Assembly: GCA_947179155.2 (NCBI GenBank)
Contig: OX359264.1
Coordinates: 59,283,202-59,347,201 of the forward strand
Source of the DNA: Hedera helix
Taxonomy: Eukaryota > Streptophyta > Magnoliopsida > Apiales > Araliaceae
Direction of reading: 5' to 3'
Length of the DNA: 64,000 nucleotides
The notes below the pieces were generated by a model that made no database searches, was not told the DNA's origin, and saw only the letters and a program-made list of their open reading frames with translations. The position numbers and the translations under genes are program-made. This document shows positions 33,825 to 47,334 of this stretch, one piece after another (within the stretch, counting starts at the first letter, position 1; every line of letters begins with the position of its first letter).

Positions 33825-36800
33825 TCACAATGTGTGAGGCCGTGAATCAGGAGGGAAAGTAGAAACAAGGAATCGGTGAATCATCTCAAAGCTGGTGAAT
33901 GTAATCATAGCGGCTGGGGTAGTCCTGAGCAGGTTGGTGGCACAACCACGGTAAAAACCAGTGATACCCTCTTGCTGAAACACTTTTTTAATGCAGTCAA
34001 CCACACCAGAGTATCGCTTCTCAGAGTGGTGTCCTTGTTCTTGAAGCCTTGAACGCACAACCTGCACATATATTTTGCAAGAACATATTCTACAGTGCTT
34101 ACATGGAGAAATTCTTGAGGAAGATAGAGCAGGAAAGCAAGGAAACTCAGTTGAAAACACAGGTGAACAGTGCCACAGAATAGTTATGGAAGGGGGGGGG
34201 AAATCTTGGTAGCTAACCTAATATGTTCAAGATAGGGCTCTGTTAATGGTGTTGTACAAAGTTGCCATTAAGTTGATCGAGGCGACACTCTAGAAAAGGA
34301 GATGAATGCAGATGATGTTTGTTGCCAATTAAAGACCAAGGGCAGACAGACAGACGAAGGAGATGCAGGAAGGGAAGGGGGTTTATAACCTAATATGACT
34401 GAATGAAAAATGACCTCTTCCCCAACAACCACTATCCCACCCCCAAAAATCCAAGTAACCTCTTCCCTAACTTTGCATAAACTTGTGAATAACAAAGATC
34501 AAAATTTTATTTATGGTAATAGTTCTCTCATACTCTTCTTAAGAAAGTGATAACAACACACGCGTCATCAGTGAAGAAGTTTCTAAACATCCCCAAAGGC
34601 TGACAAAGACACTTCATTAACATCACATGAGAATTGTTCGCTTTCACCAACATTTTTATTTGAACTTGCATAAAAAACATAATTTTTCATAAAGATGTGA
34701 CTGTAATGTCCTTTCAGAGGTTTTTCCCACAAAGGCTGCTTCCCATCACACTCCACTTTTCTTGAGAAACAAACATAAATATAAATAAAAGATTACAGAT
34801 AATCTCTAAATATTTATCACAAAATTCGATTTGTTAGACCAAGGGAATTTTCTTGGCATCATACCTCATGTGGATACGTCAATGTAGATGCAAATATTTT
34901 TGAAACTGACGAGGCAACTGCAACATCACTTGCACCGAGTTTATCCATTGTAGTGTTATCTGACATCATTAAATATATCAGCAAGAAATTTCTTTCCATG
35001 TTTAAAATTTTTTCTTTTAAAAATCATGCATAACTGAAGGTGAAAATATATACCTCGATCTGCCAAATAGATTTTGATCTTCTCATATGCTGGAAACTGG
35101 ATAGCAACATGACTAATACCAGCCAATGCAGGGATGAGACCACTGTTTAATCATATCAAACATCAACATCATTAAAATCATACGTACATAAATGCACTCA
35201 CTACCATGACAACATTCATCACACATGACAAGTAATAGCCAACCTGTATAAACCACGAATTCCCTCTTCATGAGTGATCCTATTCAAAGCAGAAAATGTA
35301 TTCCTATATGGCACTACACCCCTTCTCATTCCCTGAGTCTGCAGACAGAGAAGATGGAACATAAATGCTCAGGGATTCAATGCCTTCATTGTGAACTTAA
35401 GATGGTGAAATACAGCACCAAATATAAAAGCCAACACTCTAAACAATCCTATATATGTCAATGCCATAAGTGTAATAATATAATATAATTGTTGTAAAAT
35501 AACCATAAAAGTAGCAATATCTAAAATTCTAAAGAAAATTTCCAAACCTCACAAAGACATCATCATAAAGTTCAAGCTTTTGTTAAATTAGGAATAAAAT
35601 GAACAAATCACGCTAAACTCAATACCAGCATCAGAACCAGTCCGGCTGGTTGATCTCTAGCTAGCGACCCAATGCCGAGAACGGGTTGGATTGCTATTAA
35701 GACTAGTTGACCACTTGACCCAGCCGGGTTTGTGTAAAGTCGTTCAACCCAGTGTTTTAGATAAATCCGAAAGGGTCGTTACTAAGCATAAAAGATATCT
35801 CTGCCCACTTATTAAGGGCCCTTTGTTTCTGTTATAATGTTACCACTATTTTGTCCACTTGTCTATTATATTTTCCAGTTAATATTTGAATCAAATAAAT
35901 AGACCAAGTTTTCTCAAAATCCCCATTCACGATTTTGCACTCCTCCCAGTTATTACGCATTTTCATCTGATTGAGGAGAATTTTGATATTCCTTTTATAT
36001 ATCTCTTCATACTTATAAATATGTATGTTTATATATATATATGTGTGTGTGTGTGTGCACATATTTATTCTGTCATATATTTATGAGTCCTACTATTCCA
36101 CTTTAGCTTGATTATGTGCATCTATTAGCGTATTTTTACATAGATCATCAACATAAGGCCCAATTCATTCTCCAGATGAGTTTGGAGCTGGGGCAGCCCG
36201 CGCGCTACCCATACCAATCCTAAACTCCTTTCTACTATTGTTTCTTTATAAATTAAACAACCCTTTAGTTGAATCAGTGACTCACTCCCTATACTGGGTT
36301 GGTGTTTGGACCAATTATGAGAACTATGCTTGATACAAAAACCATCAACAAGGTTCTAGGTGTCTGATGAAGCATGCTTGGCTTGGATGGGAGTCGAGGA
36401 GTTAAAGCTTGGGGGATCTAGTTCAAGTTCTAACTGGACTGGTTACGCGAGCACGAGCCAAAAGATTCAAGGAAAGGCTTGTTAGATTGATTCAAGAAAT
36501 TTGGACTAATCAAATTGCAAGTGATTCAATGAAGGAAGGAAATCTAAAGATAATTCAAGTGTTGCAAACAAGCCCAAGTCAAAAACCAAGCAAATCAGAA
36601 AAATAAGATTTTGAGTTTCAGACCCAGCACTGGAAAATGGCCTGGAGTCAACGTCCCTGCGTTGGACAACAGAAAGGTCAGCGCCCTGGAGCTTCAAATG
36701 AACTGATAGCCAGCGTTAAGATGCTGGGCTGCGATCTAGCCAAGACATGTTATGTTATTTTCCAGTTGTTCTAAGTATTTTGTTACCTTAATTAGTTAGG

Positions 36801-39800
36801 TTTCTTATATAATGATACTTCCTATTGGTTTAAGGATTATGAATGCATAGAGTACTATAAATATAGATTTAAATCTTTGAAAACAATTATTCATTATTCA
36901 ATATATTTTCTTGAGAGATTTATTCTTCATCTTTTGTTTCTTTGAGAATTTTTAAGTGTTTTCTTAGTTTTTCTTGAGATTTAATATTGACTTATCATAC
37001 AATAATTCATAGATGTGTGTAGCATCTTCTTCTGCATTAATCGTCGATTGTATCAAGTTTATTGCTATTTTCCTTACACAAGCAATTGTACGTTCTCATT
37101 TCCATATAAGGGACAGATTGAAGTGTTGTGAGTATTTCCCCATACAACTTTGCTAGAAAACGATCCGGACAGCATTCACCTTACGCAAGCGTACCGTGGA
37201 CCTTATCGGTGTCCCCCACATAGACTCGTGATCCTACAAGCTTACTACCAAAAAAATATACAAATTGCAAGGTTTTTTTTCAAAAATCAACTTAGGCTTA
37301 CTAATAGTTTGTTTCTAAATACAAACAGCTAGACTCATATGTAAGTGGTAGTTGAGTACTTGATATTCTGCCATTCTGGCAAGCTATACTACCCTAAGGA
37401 ACTGCTGAGACTTCAATATCCTACCAAATCAACCTCAAGCCACCAAAAGAATGCATACTCCAAGCATAATTTAAGTCACTTCCACTCTAAAAGCACCTTA
37501 TGGTTCAACATAAAAAATGTACATTCACAGTTTATATATAATCGGTTTAACATAAAGTCAGTAATCCAATTTGGTTTTCATGATATTCAATACATTCAAA
37601 AACCATGCATAGAAATTAGAAGTTAGATACATTTAAAAAAATCCAGGAAAAAGTTGGTAAGAAGTAATTAGTCCAACCAAAAGTAATTCTTGAACAGAAA
37701 GAAAATTAACACTCTTTCTATTATAAGGACTACAAATGGCTCATAAGAATTACTACTAAACTAATTAGCAAAACAATTTTGAATTTTCCCATGTAAGGAA
37801 CTAAAGTCAAAAACAATAATATATATAAAGACAACAACTCAAGAGAGTCAGGATTGGTCCGACCAAATGCTTGGACAGCTTGGTGATAAGCCCAAAGTGT
37901 TTTCCGTATAATTTCAAACATGTGATGTAGGAAATGAACCCATATAGTAATGGATTTTAACTTGAGATACGTACTTGAAACCTTGTCTTCACAACCCAAA
38001 GAGGATTTGTCACTATGGTTGTTGCAGCTCCAGCACCAGAGGCAGCTATCATATTGGCACCTATTGAAAGTTGATGATTCCCATCTACATATGCACAACA
38101 ACTAAAAACACATTATCTACTTAAAAATTTAAAAAAAAAATAAACAAGGTAATGAATTTATTATAGAATAGAAGATGAATAAAACACAGAAAAGAAAATG
38201 TAAGGCAGCTCGACATGTATATCTGTGATATCAAAAATAGGGCAAGTCATGGACTAACCATCAGAACAAAGAAAACTTTTCAGCTGATCATAAATTGTAA
38301 AATAAACCTGCAAAAGTAATAACAAAAAGGTCACTTAAGAAACTAAATCTCAGCAATGCTCACAGACCTCCCCACTGCCTTCGTTGAAAGACGATAGAAC
38401 AGATCGACGAACATCAAAATAGTGTCAAACCTTGTCAAACCCCCCCCCCCCCCCCCCCCCCCCCCACCCCCCAAATCCAAAAAGAAAAATGAATAATAAA
38501 GAGAGATGAAACAAAAAAAAAATAGGAGGAACAAAGATGAAAGTGGACCTTAATTGGGAAATAAAAGTAACTAAAGAGTCGATTATTACTTTCATGTGGA
38601 ATAAGTAGAACAAAATGAATTTATAAATGTTAAATCATATCGCTTAAATCCTACATGATTGGTGTACAATTTGAGATACATATAGTATATGCTCCTAACA
38701 TCCCAATGAACTTATAAATGGTACCCCTCCATCCCATAAAAGATGTCTGAAGTACACAATTCAAATTCAAAATGTTAATAAAGTCTATTTTACCCTAGGG
38801 ACCACTACTTTTAGAAAAAAGAAAGAATCTTTTGTGTATTTAAATAGGGGTCCATTCATGGGTAAATTGTCATTATATTCTCTCCCTTACAATTTTATTT
38901 TCTTAGTTTATGCGAAAACTTTACTTAAGACGTCTTTTATGAAACAGAGAGAGTTAATTATATTGCTTAAATCTTTGTTGATTGGAGTTCAATTTTGATA
39001 AACATATGACATACACTCCCATTATCTCTTAATTAGTGCCCTCATTTGACTTAAATGGTCAGATTGAACATTTTTAGATCAATAATTAAGCATATTTATT
39101 TAAACTTTCGGAAGCACAATTCTTGGGTTTAGTAGTAAATTATGTAGTTTATTGGAATAGTCCATTTGCCTATAGTTCAAAATAAAAGTACGATTTATTG
39201 ATTCTAAAAGTAGTCAATTTGCACTAAAAGTTGGATGGGACATTTATTTTCGGGAAAAAGGTAAAATATTTTTCTCTATGAAAAAGGAGTCTAACTTTGA
39301 TGTTGGTTTTCCTAAAAGCATGCTGCTAAATTTCATTCACCATATGGCTTAATTTTACCACAAGCGGGAATAACATGAATAGCAAAATTACACTTCAGCC
39401 ATGTTAAGCTATGCCAAAAACTAAAAATTTATACATAAGATCCCAATTGAACAACTTGATTAATATACCACTGGACTTTTGGACAACTGAAAACCACTTC
39501 TACATTTAAGCATTTAATGTAAGCTGTGAATCCTCATGCACGAACATAATGACTTATATTAGTAAACTTAATCACACCAATTCAGACGCACTAGAATACA
39601 AGAGAGAGGGAGAGAGGTTACAAATATCTATTTTGAGGAATATTATTACCAATAAAGGAACTAATGATGTTTAGCTACACATCATGTCTAGCTAAACATA
39701 ATGTAATAAAATGAAGTGGTCGGAGAGAGAGTTTGGAATTTTTAATCTCAACCTATTACCCATCAGACAAGCTCAAAACTTTGGCAAGGGTGGTTAAGAT

Positions 39801-42005
39801 TTGGCCAGCATAGTTATGTTGACAATAATTTATCATTTGACTTGAGATAGGCCAGTTGCTAAGAATCGTGTAATAAGAAGATCTATAAAGCATGGAAGGG
39901 TGCTATATACAACAAGGATATAGCGATATATTCCAAGCTTCCTTGCTTTCTTGGTGCACACAACCACTGTTCCTGCCTCAGGGTAGGTCACTCACTCCCC
40001 CATTAACATTACTAATGGAAGGGTGCTATATACAACAAGGATATAGCAATATATTCCAAGAGGTAAAGTAAGGAATTAGGAAAATATACAGAAAAACTGT
40101 ACAGCTGAACTTTCTCATTACATCTTAGAGGTAAGATGTGTACTTATGAAATTAGATCATATATATTAATTTTGTATGGGTATAAATGAATTTAGTTTCA
40201 TATGCCTGTCGCGTGATATTTCTAGATGACTACATCTCTGTGTGTAACAATGATCAATATTGATTATCAATACTTCTTCTTTTTCAGATAAAGTTTAATA
40301 ATCAATACTGTAACCCCTTCTTTTATTTCAGAGTGAATTCGGTTTACCGGAGAAAAAAGTTCCTTTAACCTCCATTGTTTTGAAAATATATAGAACTGTT
40401 TCTATAGGTTTAGTACTTTTAGTTGATGAAGAAGAAAAAACTAAAATAAATACCAGATATTCCTTTACCAAATCATAGAAACACTTTCCAAATATATCTT
40501 CCTTCTCTTCAGGATTGAATATCAATAGCAAATTAATAAAATAAATTTTATTTTTGAGAGATACAGAAAAGCGTTATTCATGTCCCCATCCTGAAGAGGG
40601 GGGAAAAGATTTAGAAATTCTCATGGTTTCGGCTAGAGTAGAGGTCCTAGAGGATGATTCAAAGTTTTCTGAGTTTATTTTCAAAACTTGGTGAAAAGGT
40701 CCGGAAACAATAGACTATAGGAGGTCATAGGTATGGAGGGTAGTATATCAGCATCCATGTGCATCAAAACATATAAATACATCTCTGTCTGTGGTAACTT
40801 GCACATCCATTCTCTTTCTCTGTCCATTTTAGCATTATATAATACCAAATATCCTCATACCTATGAGATATGCATCACGAGAAACAGAAAAAAAAAATAC
40901 TCTTTTCATGCTAAAGTGCATGCAATAGCTACCAAGGCATAAACAACGAATAATTAGAGAGAAACATACGCACCGCCCAGTTTGGGAGTAATGCTAGAAC
41001 GGTGGGAGAAAGCCCACGGTACATGCCACGTAATCCTTCCTTCTGGAATATTTGTTCCAAACTTCCAACTATAAGGCTGCCTGGTCAACATAAACGAGTT
41101 TCAGGCACAGCTTGTAAGACATCTTACAAATACTCCATCAAATTACGACATTATTACCCTAGATGTACTTTATCTGAAACATTATCGTCTGATACACGAA
41201 ACTATTTAAAATAAAAACACAAGAGATACATTGGCAGCTATGTAGTACAAATATACTGTATACATGTATTGCATGATACATCACCGCATTGCACCATACA
41301 TCTCCTTATCGCACTATACATCACCATATCACACCATCCATCACTGTCTCGCACCATCACTATATCACACTATACAAAGAATTCTCAACAGTAATGGGTT
41401 AAAACACACATACGCACACAGTTTTCTCAAAAGTCCCCAGCATCAACTACTTAATTTGGGCAAAGACCACTAAAAAGTTATAATTGGGGACTTCTGGAGT
41501 TTATTAATTCTTATACTAAAATTGGTTACATTCTAGAAGGTGGTGGACATGTGCTCACATGCTAAAGTTCAAAATAAAACAAATTCTATACATGAAAAAT
41601 TGCATACCTCTAACAGTTCCATTACCAAGGGTCACTAGACCATGAACCTGAAACCTAGTCTTGATAACATCTAAAGGACATACAAATGTAGCCGCAATAA
41701 CTCCTGCATCAAATTCCCAAATTCAAACCACAAAAATCAAAAATCTAGTCAGTTTTTATCAAAGTTTTCAACCTTATACAATAAGCTCCAATTAAAAATG
41801 CTTGTCAATATTCATCAAAGTATTGAACTTTAGAATATAAGCTCCAATAAAACAATAAATGGAATTATAACAAACGGAATCAGTTAAATCCAGACAAAAC
41901 TATCAAAATCAACAGCTAAATATTGATTTACAAACCAGCAGAAGCACCAGCAGCGGCATTACAAAGGAGGCCCTTGGAGTTAGGGAAATGAGTATCGGCG
42001 GTCAT
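33825..42005 (-). CDS. NDT1: NAD+ carrier of the mitochondrial carrier family (NDT1 type)
   Basis: Nine exons give 315 aa, the family's usual length: 41936-42005, 41608-41703, 40974-41080, 38259-38307, 37975-38084, 35244-35338, 35054-35142, 34865-34959, 33825-34061. All junctions are GT-AG and the frame is open throughout. Three carrier signatures are visible: PLDVIK (33-38), PLWVVK (135-140) and PHEVVR (235-240). These define three two-helix repeats in an organelle inner membrane. The C-terminal block SEKRYSGVVDCIKKVFQQEG followed by GCATNLLRTTPAA matches plant NDT1 as I remember it; folate and pyrimidine-nucleotide carriers are less likely. The first ATG (42003-42005) gives MTADTHFPNSKG. 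It is encoded on the same strand as KIN-14I. Large introns carry repeats. Confidence 0.93.
36350..37150 (+). mobile_element. Degenerate Ty3/gypsy fragment in an NDT1 intron
   Basis: The reading frame at 36409-36606 contains TRARAKRFKERLVRLIQEIW, like the C-terminal tail of plant gypsy polyproteins. It is followed by LTR-like sequence with a TATA motif (TATAAATA near 36866) and T-rich leader-like DNA. Neither element ends nor target duplications were found, so this is a remnant within the intron between exons 5 and 6, antisense to the host gene. Confidence 0.5.
38440..38472. repeat. Poly-C tract
   Basis: There are 26 consecutive C residues (38440-38465) followed by A and C6 in the 2.7-kb NDT1 intron between exons 3 and 4. 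On the gene's sense strand it is poly-G. Confidence 0.9.
38724..38954. mobile_element. Stowaway-like MITE in an NDT1 intron
   Basis: The left end CCCCTCCATCCCATAAAAGA and the right end (reverse complement CTCTCTCTGTTTCATAAAAGA) form inverted repeats of about 25 bp. Both are bordered by TA (38722-38723 and 38955-38956). TA target sites and CTCCCTCC-like ends are the Stowaway/Tc1-mariner pattern. Confidence 0.65.
39895..40062. repeat. Direct repeat of about 43 bp in an NDT1 intron
   Basis: The block starting GGAAGGGTGCTATATACAAC occurs at about 39895 and again at about 40018, with one difference (GCGATATA against GCAATATA). It probably arose by local duplication. Confidence 0.7.
40190..40377. 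repeat. Dispersed repeat, copy in an NDT1 intron
   Basis: Blocks such as AAGTTTAATAATCAATACT and AGAAAAAAGTTCCTTTAACC also occur, reverse-complemented, at about 52588-52741. The two copies are 12 kb apart in opposite orientation. It is probably a non-autonomous element; I did not find its ends. Confidence 0.55.
41272..41376. repeat. Minisatellite of about 21-bp units in an NDT1 intron
   Basis: Roughly five imperfect copies of a unit like CACCATACATCACCATATCG lie in the intron between exons 2 and 3. Confidence 0.6.
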
Positions 42006-43024
42006 TTCTGAATCTGCAGCAAGCAGGCTGAAAAGAAGCGAAGAAGAAGACTACTTGATTATAATTAGAATCGAAGGAGTCCTCTTCTCTCGAGAGGGCA
42101 GTCGCAGAGAACCAAGGTAGCATGGCCAGCTACTGCCAAAGTGCAATCAATTTTGACAGGAATTAGGGTTCCGGCATGGGAAGAATTGTGATATTTATCG
42201 ATAAGATCGAGAGGGAAAAATCGCCATGCCAATCGAGGAGGCTCGTCGTTGATTGGGGAGGAGGAAAAGTGTAAGGACGACTTGTTTTCCCCTTTTGACT
42301 ATAGTATTTTTTTCTCTCACATCAACCATTTATTTTTTTTAAACCTATCGCCTGCCTATATCGGACGATTCGCCACAAATGAGTCCCGGATATGTGATAT
42401 TGAAATTAATATTGAATTGTAAAAATTAATTTGTTGACATATAAATATCACAATTCTTCCCATGCCGGATAGTAATATGCAAAAGTAAGAAAATAATAAA
42501 AATATATGTTTGAGTAATTTTATAATGATATATAATATTATATTAAAATAATAATACTATGAAATATAGGTATATAATTAAAATAAACAAGTATATATAG
42601 AGCGATTTAAAAATCGATGAACCGTATTGCTTCTTGACTTCTTAAACAGATAAGATTGGTGTACCGCTTGTTCAAAAAACAGTGCAATACATTGTCTGTT
42701 CAGAGATAAATATCAAAATCACATTACATTGCTCTTGATTTTAAAAAATTTGCACTAAAATCACACCAACAAGATCAATAATTTGGATAAAAAAATAACC
42801 AATTCGACTGATTTTTGATCGATTTCGATTTAAATTTGATAATAAAAGTGAAACAAATCTAAATCTAAATGGCGTCAAAGTAATTAAATTGAATGCGTCT
42901 CAAGTTGACGGGTGCAAGTGGGCAGATTTGGGGAGGGACAGATCTAAATTTGGCTGGGTAATATGTTAATATATATATTTAGGTTGTTTTTATTTATTTC
43001 TTTAGTGAAAACAAAAATTAAATA
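42006..43024. other. NDT1 5' UTR, promoter region and AT-rich DNA
   Basis: The 5' UTR and promoter of NDT1 should lie just right of 42005. A perfect 28-bp inverted repeat occupies 42171-42198 and 42441-42468. Nothing else was identified before the solo LTR at 43030. Confidence 0.45.
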
Positions 43025-43029
43025 ATACT

Positions 43030-44513
43030 TGTTGAACATTGAATGGTTAAATTTGATGATAAGAAATAATGTACAAGGGTTGTATTAGATAAGATCAAAA
43101 CTATTCGGTTAATCTCTTGATATAAATGTATAAAAGTCTTTTGTGTTATACTAAGACTTAGATAGATCAAAACTGTTAGGTTGATCTATTGGTGTAATAT
43201 AATCGTAGAATGAACTCTACGATTTCAGTCAAGAAGACTCTACGATTTAAGGCAGACTCTACGATCAAGACAATCAATCGTAGAACGGACTCTACGATTT
43301 GGGTCAAGAAGACTCTACGACAAAACAGACTATGTTATAAGCGAGAGACCTTAAAACGAACTCTACGATCAACAGTCTAACAGTTGAGTAAACTCTACGA
43401 TGACAGTAAGAGATGATCATTTACAGATCAATCGCGACAGCAAGGATATTCGTAAAGTTAATCATGGAAGGTCGTTGAGCAAAAAGGCAAGAGTCATCAC
43501 AACTCTCAGATCATGAGTTATTCTGTTCAAGAATTCAATCTACATTGATGTAACCAAAAAGGAAACTTCTGCAAATCGAACAAAGTCATAAAAAGTCAAG
43601 GGACTGACCCAAGCGCACTATGCAACAGAAAGAATACTTTCAAGGCAGAAAAGTCAGAGGACTGTGTCCTATCAGCTCTACAGTATGGAAGGACCAAACG
43701 ACTCTATGAAAGTTGGTAGGAACCTACGACTGACATATCTGTCCCAAAGGAAAAAGAAAATAACATTCCATGGACTAACAGGTCAGATCAAATAAAGTCT
43801 CATCAGAACTTGAATGAGCTATATTAAATATAATATACAACAGCTCTCCTCTGTGAGGTAACGGAAAGAAACACAAGCTCAAGCAGATGGTCCAACGGGA
43901 AGAAAACTGAAGCCCTAACTTCTTAAATACTAAGATCGGCAAAAGGAAAAAGCACCAATTCTGCACAAAGAAAAATATACGCAAAAAGTGAAAAAGATCA
44001 AACTGATAAGAAAACTTGCATTGCTACTAAGTCCTTCGAAAAAACTCAAGCTAATAGCAACTTAGTAACACATCCAAATATACATCACTCCAGGAGAGTT
44101 CTTTTATGAACTAGTGTATCCAAGTCTGTTAGACTTGTAGAGTTCTTAGTGAACTAGAGTTACAAGACTGCGAGTCTTGAAGGAATCTTAGTGATTCTGA
44201 AATTGTAAAAGTATCCTTAGTGGATTTGCTGCTGGAAGAGCAGAACAGTGGAGTAGGAGTCTTGTGAGCTCTGAACCACTTAAAACCCAGAGTCTTTCTT
44301 ATTGTGTCTTTTATTTGCTATATCTACCATATAATTGCTTGTTGAATTATTACTCTAACATATCAAGAAAAGGGTAACTAAATCGTATTCCGCCGTGTTA
44401 AACTGTTTGATTAAGAATTAATTAAGTAAGATCCTTTTAAGTAGAAGAAATTTTTAAAAAGAATCTATTCAACCCCCCCTTATAGATTTCTATCGTGTCA
44501 TTGATAACTAACA
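43030..44513 (+). mobile_element. Solo LTR (1.48 kb, SIRE/Maximus-like copia)
   Basis: It starts TGTTGAACATTGAATGG and ends CATTGATAACTAACA and is flanked by exact 5-bp duplications ATACT (43025-43029, 44514-44518). The segment TATTCAACCCCCCCTTATAG near the end resembles the 3' portion of large SIRE-type copia LTRs. There is no primer site or coding region, so it is a solo LTR left by recombination. It contains seven copies of CTCTACGA between about 43210 and 43400. Confidence 0.82.
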
Positions 44514-44518
44514 ATACT

Positions 44519-44883
44519 GTTTATAATAACATTTAAATATTAATTGCAATTTATTTTGTAAAAAGAATAAAGCCTTATTTTGATGTTAATAAGATCTAAT
44601 GTCTAGATTTATAAATTTTTATTTTACTAACTTGCCAGTAATATAAAATTTTAAATACAAAAACACACTATCAAGTATTCACCAAAGAACAATGTTGGTA
44701 AGAACAACGTAACATTATATGTAACAATTAAACATTATGCCCACCTCAACTCTTTCCCATCATACATTGTTCTCCGATTAAACATTATATCCACCTAACT
44801 TTTTTCTATCATACATTAATTCTTCTTACCCAATAAAACATTGAGATGGAGAGAGAAGAAGAAATTTACCAACTTGCCCCAAG
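44519..44883. other. AT-rich gap between two LTR insertions
   Basis: About 365 bp separate the solo LTR from the nested LTR complex. A partially repeated AACATTATRYCCACCT motif occurs near 44735 and 44788. No gene is visible. Confidence 0.4.
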
Positions 44884-45329
44884 CAAATTGTAAGACCCCG
44901 AAATTTATGAAATACAAAATTTAATTTTTCTTCATATATATTTGTTTGAAACAGTAAGTGGTTAAATCGATAAAGTTAAAAGTTAAGGATGTTATGTGCA
45001 AATTTTATTTTGTCGGACAATATTCGCTTTGTCGGGGAATATTCGTTTGGTCGGGGAATATTCGTGTCGTACGACGGCGCCGAAATAACAAATTATTGGT
45101 GGACCCCCACAACGGAATATTTGTCGGATATAGAAAACGACAGAAATAACCTTTTTAAATAAAAATAGTCAACGGAACTGTTAAAATACCGGTGATAAAA
45201 GAATAGTAGCATACGGTAGTTATTGGTATTTTCTGTAGCACTCGGTACTCTACAGTAACACACGGTATTGCATAGTGTCTCATATTATTGGTCTGATAAT
45301 TGACACCGTAACTGTTACGCATCATTTCA

Positions 45330-45560
45330 TCGATAATTGTCACTGCATAATATTTTATATTATCAATTCAATAATTGTTGTTACACAGTATTTTGCATTA
45401 TTGATTTAATAATTGTCATTACACTGTATTTTATATCATTGAGTCAATAATTGTTGCTGCACTGTTTTTAAAATTATTGAACCTAATAATTGTCACAGTA
45501 ACATATGCACAGTAATTCACATTATTGAATCAATAATTGTCATTACACAGTAACGTATGC
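45330..45560 (+). repeat. Tandem repeat of about 49 bp in the outer LTR unit
   Basis: About five diverged copies of a unit containing CAATAATTGTCATTACACAG are visible. The same array is present in the nested unit, reverse-complemented, at about 49110-49300. Confidence 0.65.
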
Positions 45561-45698
45561 TTTATTTTACATTATTATTATCTCTATTATGATGTTATTT
45601 AAACAATTGTATTTCATTAATTTATTGACTTGATATCTAAGAGCTAACTATACTGTATTTATAACAATTAGTCATAATAATTGAATTGATAAAGTTAT

Positions 45699-46060
45699 TT
45701 GTTTATAATATAAAGTTAGGTGATTATTAGGTGATATGAAATGAATGGTGTAGATTAAAGTGTGAATTATTGTTGAATAATTGAATTGATTTGTTTATAA
45801 TATAAAGTTAGGTGATTATTAGGTGATATGAAATGAATGGTGTAGATTAAAGTGTGAATTATTGTTGAATAATTGAATTGATTTGTTTATAATATAAAGT
45901 TAGGTGATTATTAGGTGATATGAAATGAATGGTGTAGATTAAAGTGTGAATTATTGTTGAATAATTAAATTGATTTGTTTATAATATAAAGTTAGGTGAT
46001 TATTAGGTGATATGAAATGAATGGTGTAGATTAAAGATAATATAATATTTGAAATGGATG
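45699..46060 (+). repeat. 92-bp tandem repeat, almost four copies
   Basis: Copies start at 45699, 45791, 45883 and 45975, each with TTGTTTATAATATAAAGTTA near its beginning. They are nearly identical, then decay into partial units that share the word GGTGTAGATTAAA. The array lies directly upstream of the TATA motif of the outer unit and is absent from the nested unit. Confidence 0.88.
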
Positions 46061-47334
46061 GTGTAGATTAAAAGATGATCTTTAAATGAATGGTTTAGAT
46101 TAAAGGAATGATAAGATTTTTGGCTATAAATAGAAGCCTTAACTTAAGGATTTTTCATAAACTTCCTTACTTGTTCTTTCTTTCTCTCTCTAAATACTTT
46201 TTTGTGTAAGTTCTCTCTAAGTGTTCTTAAGTCATTCCTAGTTTTGAAATCTTTTGCATTTTCCTTTGAATTCCCGAGTGGAATTTTCTTATGTACAGTA
46301 ACTCTTTCGAAAAATCATAGTAAATTCATTATTTGTCAGAATTTAATGAATTAAAAGCCTGTCTCTTCAGTTTTTCGTCGTCTACAACTTTGAAGAAGGA
46401 AGAAAAGTCATCTGAAATCATCTTCATGCCTTAAAATACTAAAAACCGTAACCTATTCAGATTTTCGTCACTATTTTCAGTATTAGTTTTGAAAATTCAT
46501 AACTCATTCATACTAACTCCGAATTGAGTGATTCTTGAGTCTATGCCGTCTATCTTTCCGAGAGTAACATTATTTTAAAAGCATAAAGAGATTTTAAAAA
46601 CTCTAGAAGACTCAAAAGTCGGATTCCTTACTGCTACAAACAAGGAAGGATTTGTTCGGCTATAAACTTGTTTCACAATATCAAGGTAAGGAATGTCATC
46701 TTCTTTCATCTTCTATTATTAAAACTTACTACGGTAAGTTTTACCATCTTTTTCATCTTTCATTATTCAAACGTACTGTGACGCCCCCAAATCTGAGCCC
46801 ACACAGCCCAAACTTGAGTCGTCAAAAGACTACAACAAAATTATTACAATGAAATACAACGTACAACAATACAGTGGATAATACAACACAACTAAGTCTT
46901 CATTATTATTGTCACACTATTTTATAACACGTGAAGACTATGATAGCTATCCCCGCACTCTCACTCCATTCCCCGGCTAGACCCCGTTACGTTCTCATCT
47001 CCTGTTGAAAAACAATGGAACGAAAAGAAAGGGTGAGCTCAAATAGCCCAGTAAGAAATATCATGGCTAAGATAATGACGAATAAATTATTATTAGCCTT
47101 CAACAGTTGAGTTCTTGATAGAATACAATAGACTACAAGGTTTATATCAAAAACTGTAGTTAAATTCTTAAACAACGTTCAGATCAATAATAGCAGCGGA
47201 ATGAGCAATCTATTAGAAGAATAATGCAGACTATAATGTCCACTCGCTTCTCTTTTTTGTAAAAATATCATCAACTTTTATCATCTGAAATACCATTAGT
47301 CATGATAATAAAAATTCACAGTTCCTGATCATAA

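Noticed and set aside
36506..36697. ORF on the - strand in an NDT1 intron
   Set aside because: It overlaps a gypsy polyprotein tail on the + strand and matches nothing.
41272..41376. Regularly spaced short repeats as a CRISPR-like array
   Set aside because: The units are contiguous and degenerate without unique spacers, in a plant intron; it is a minisatellite.
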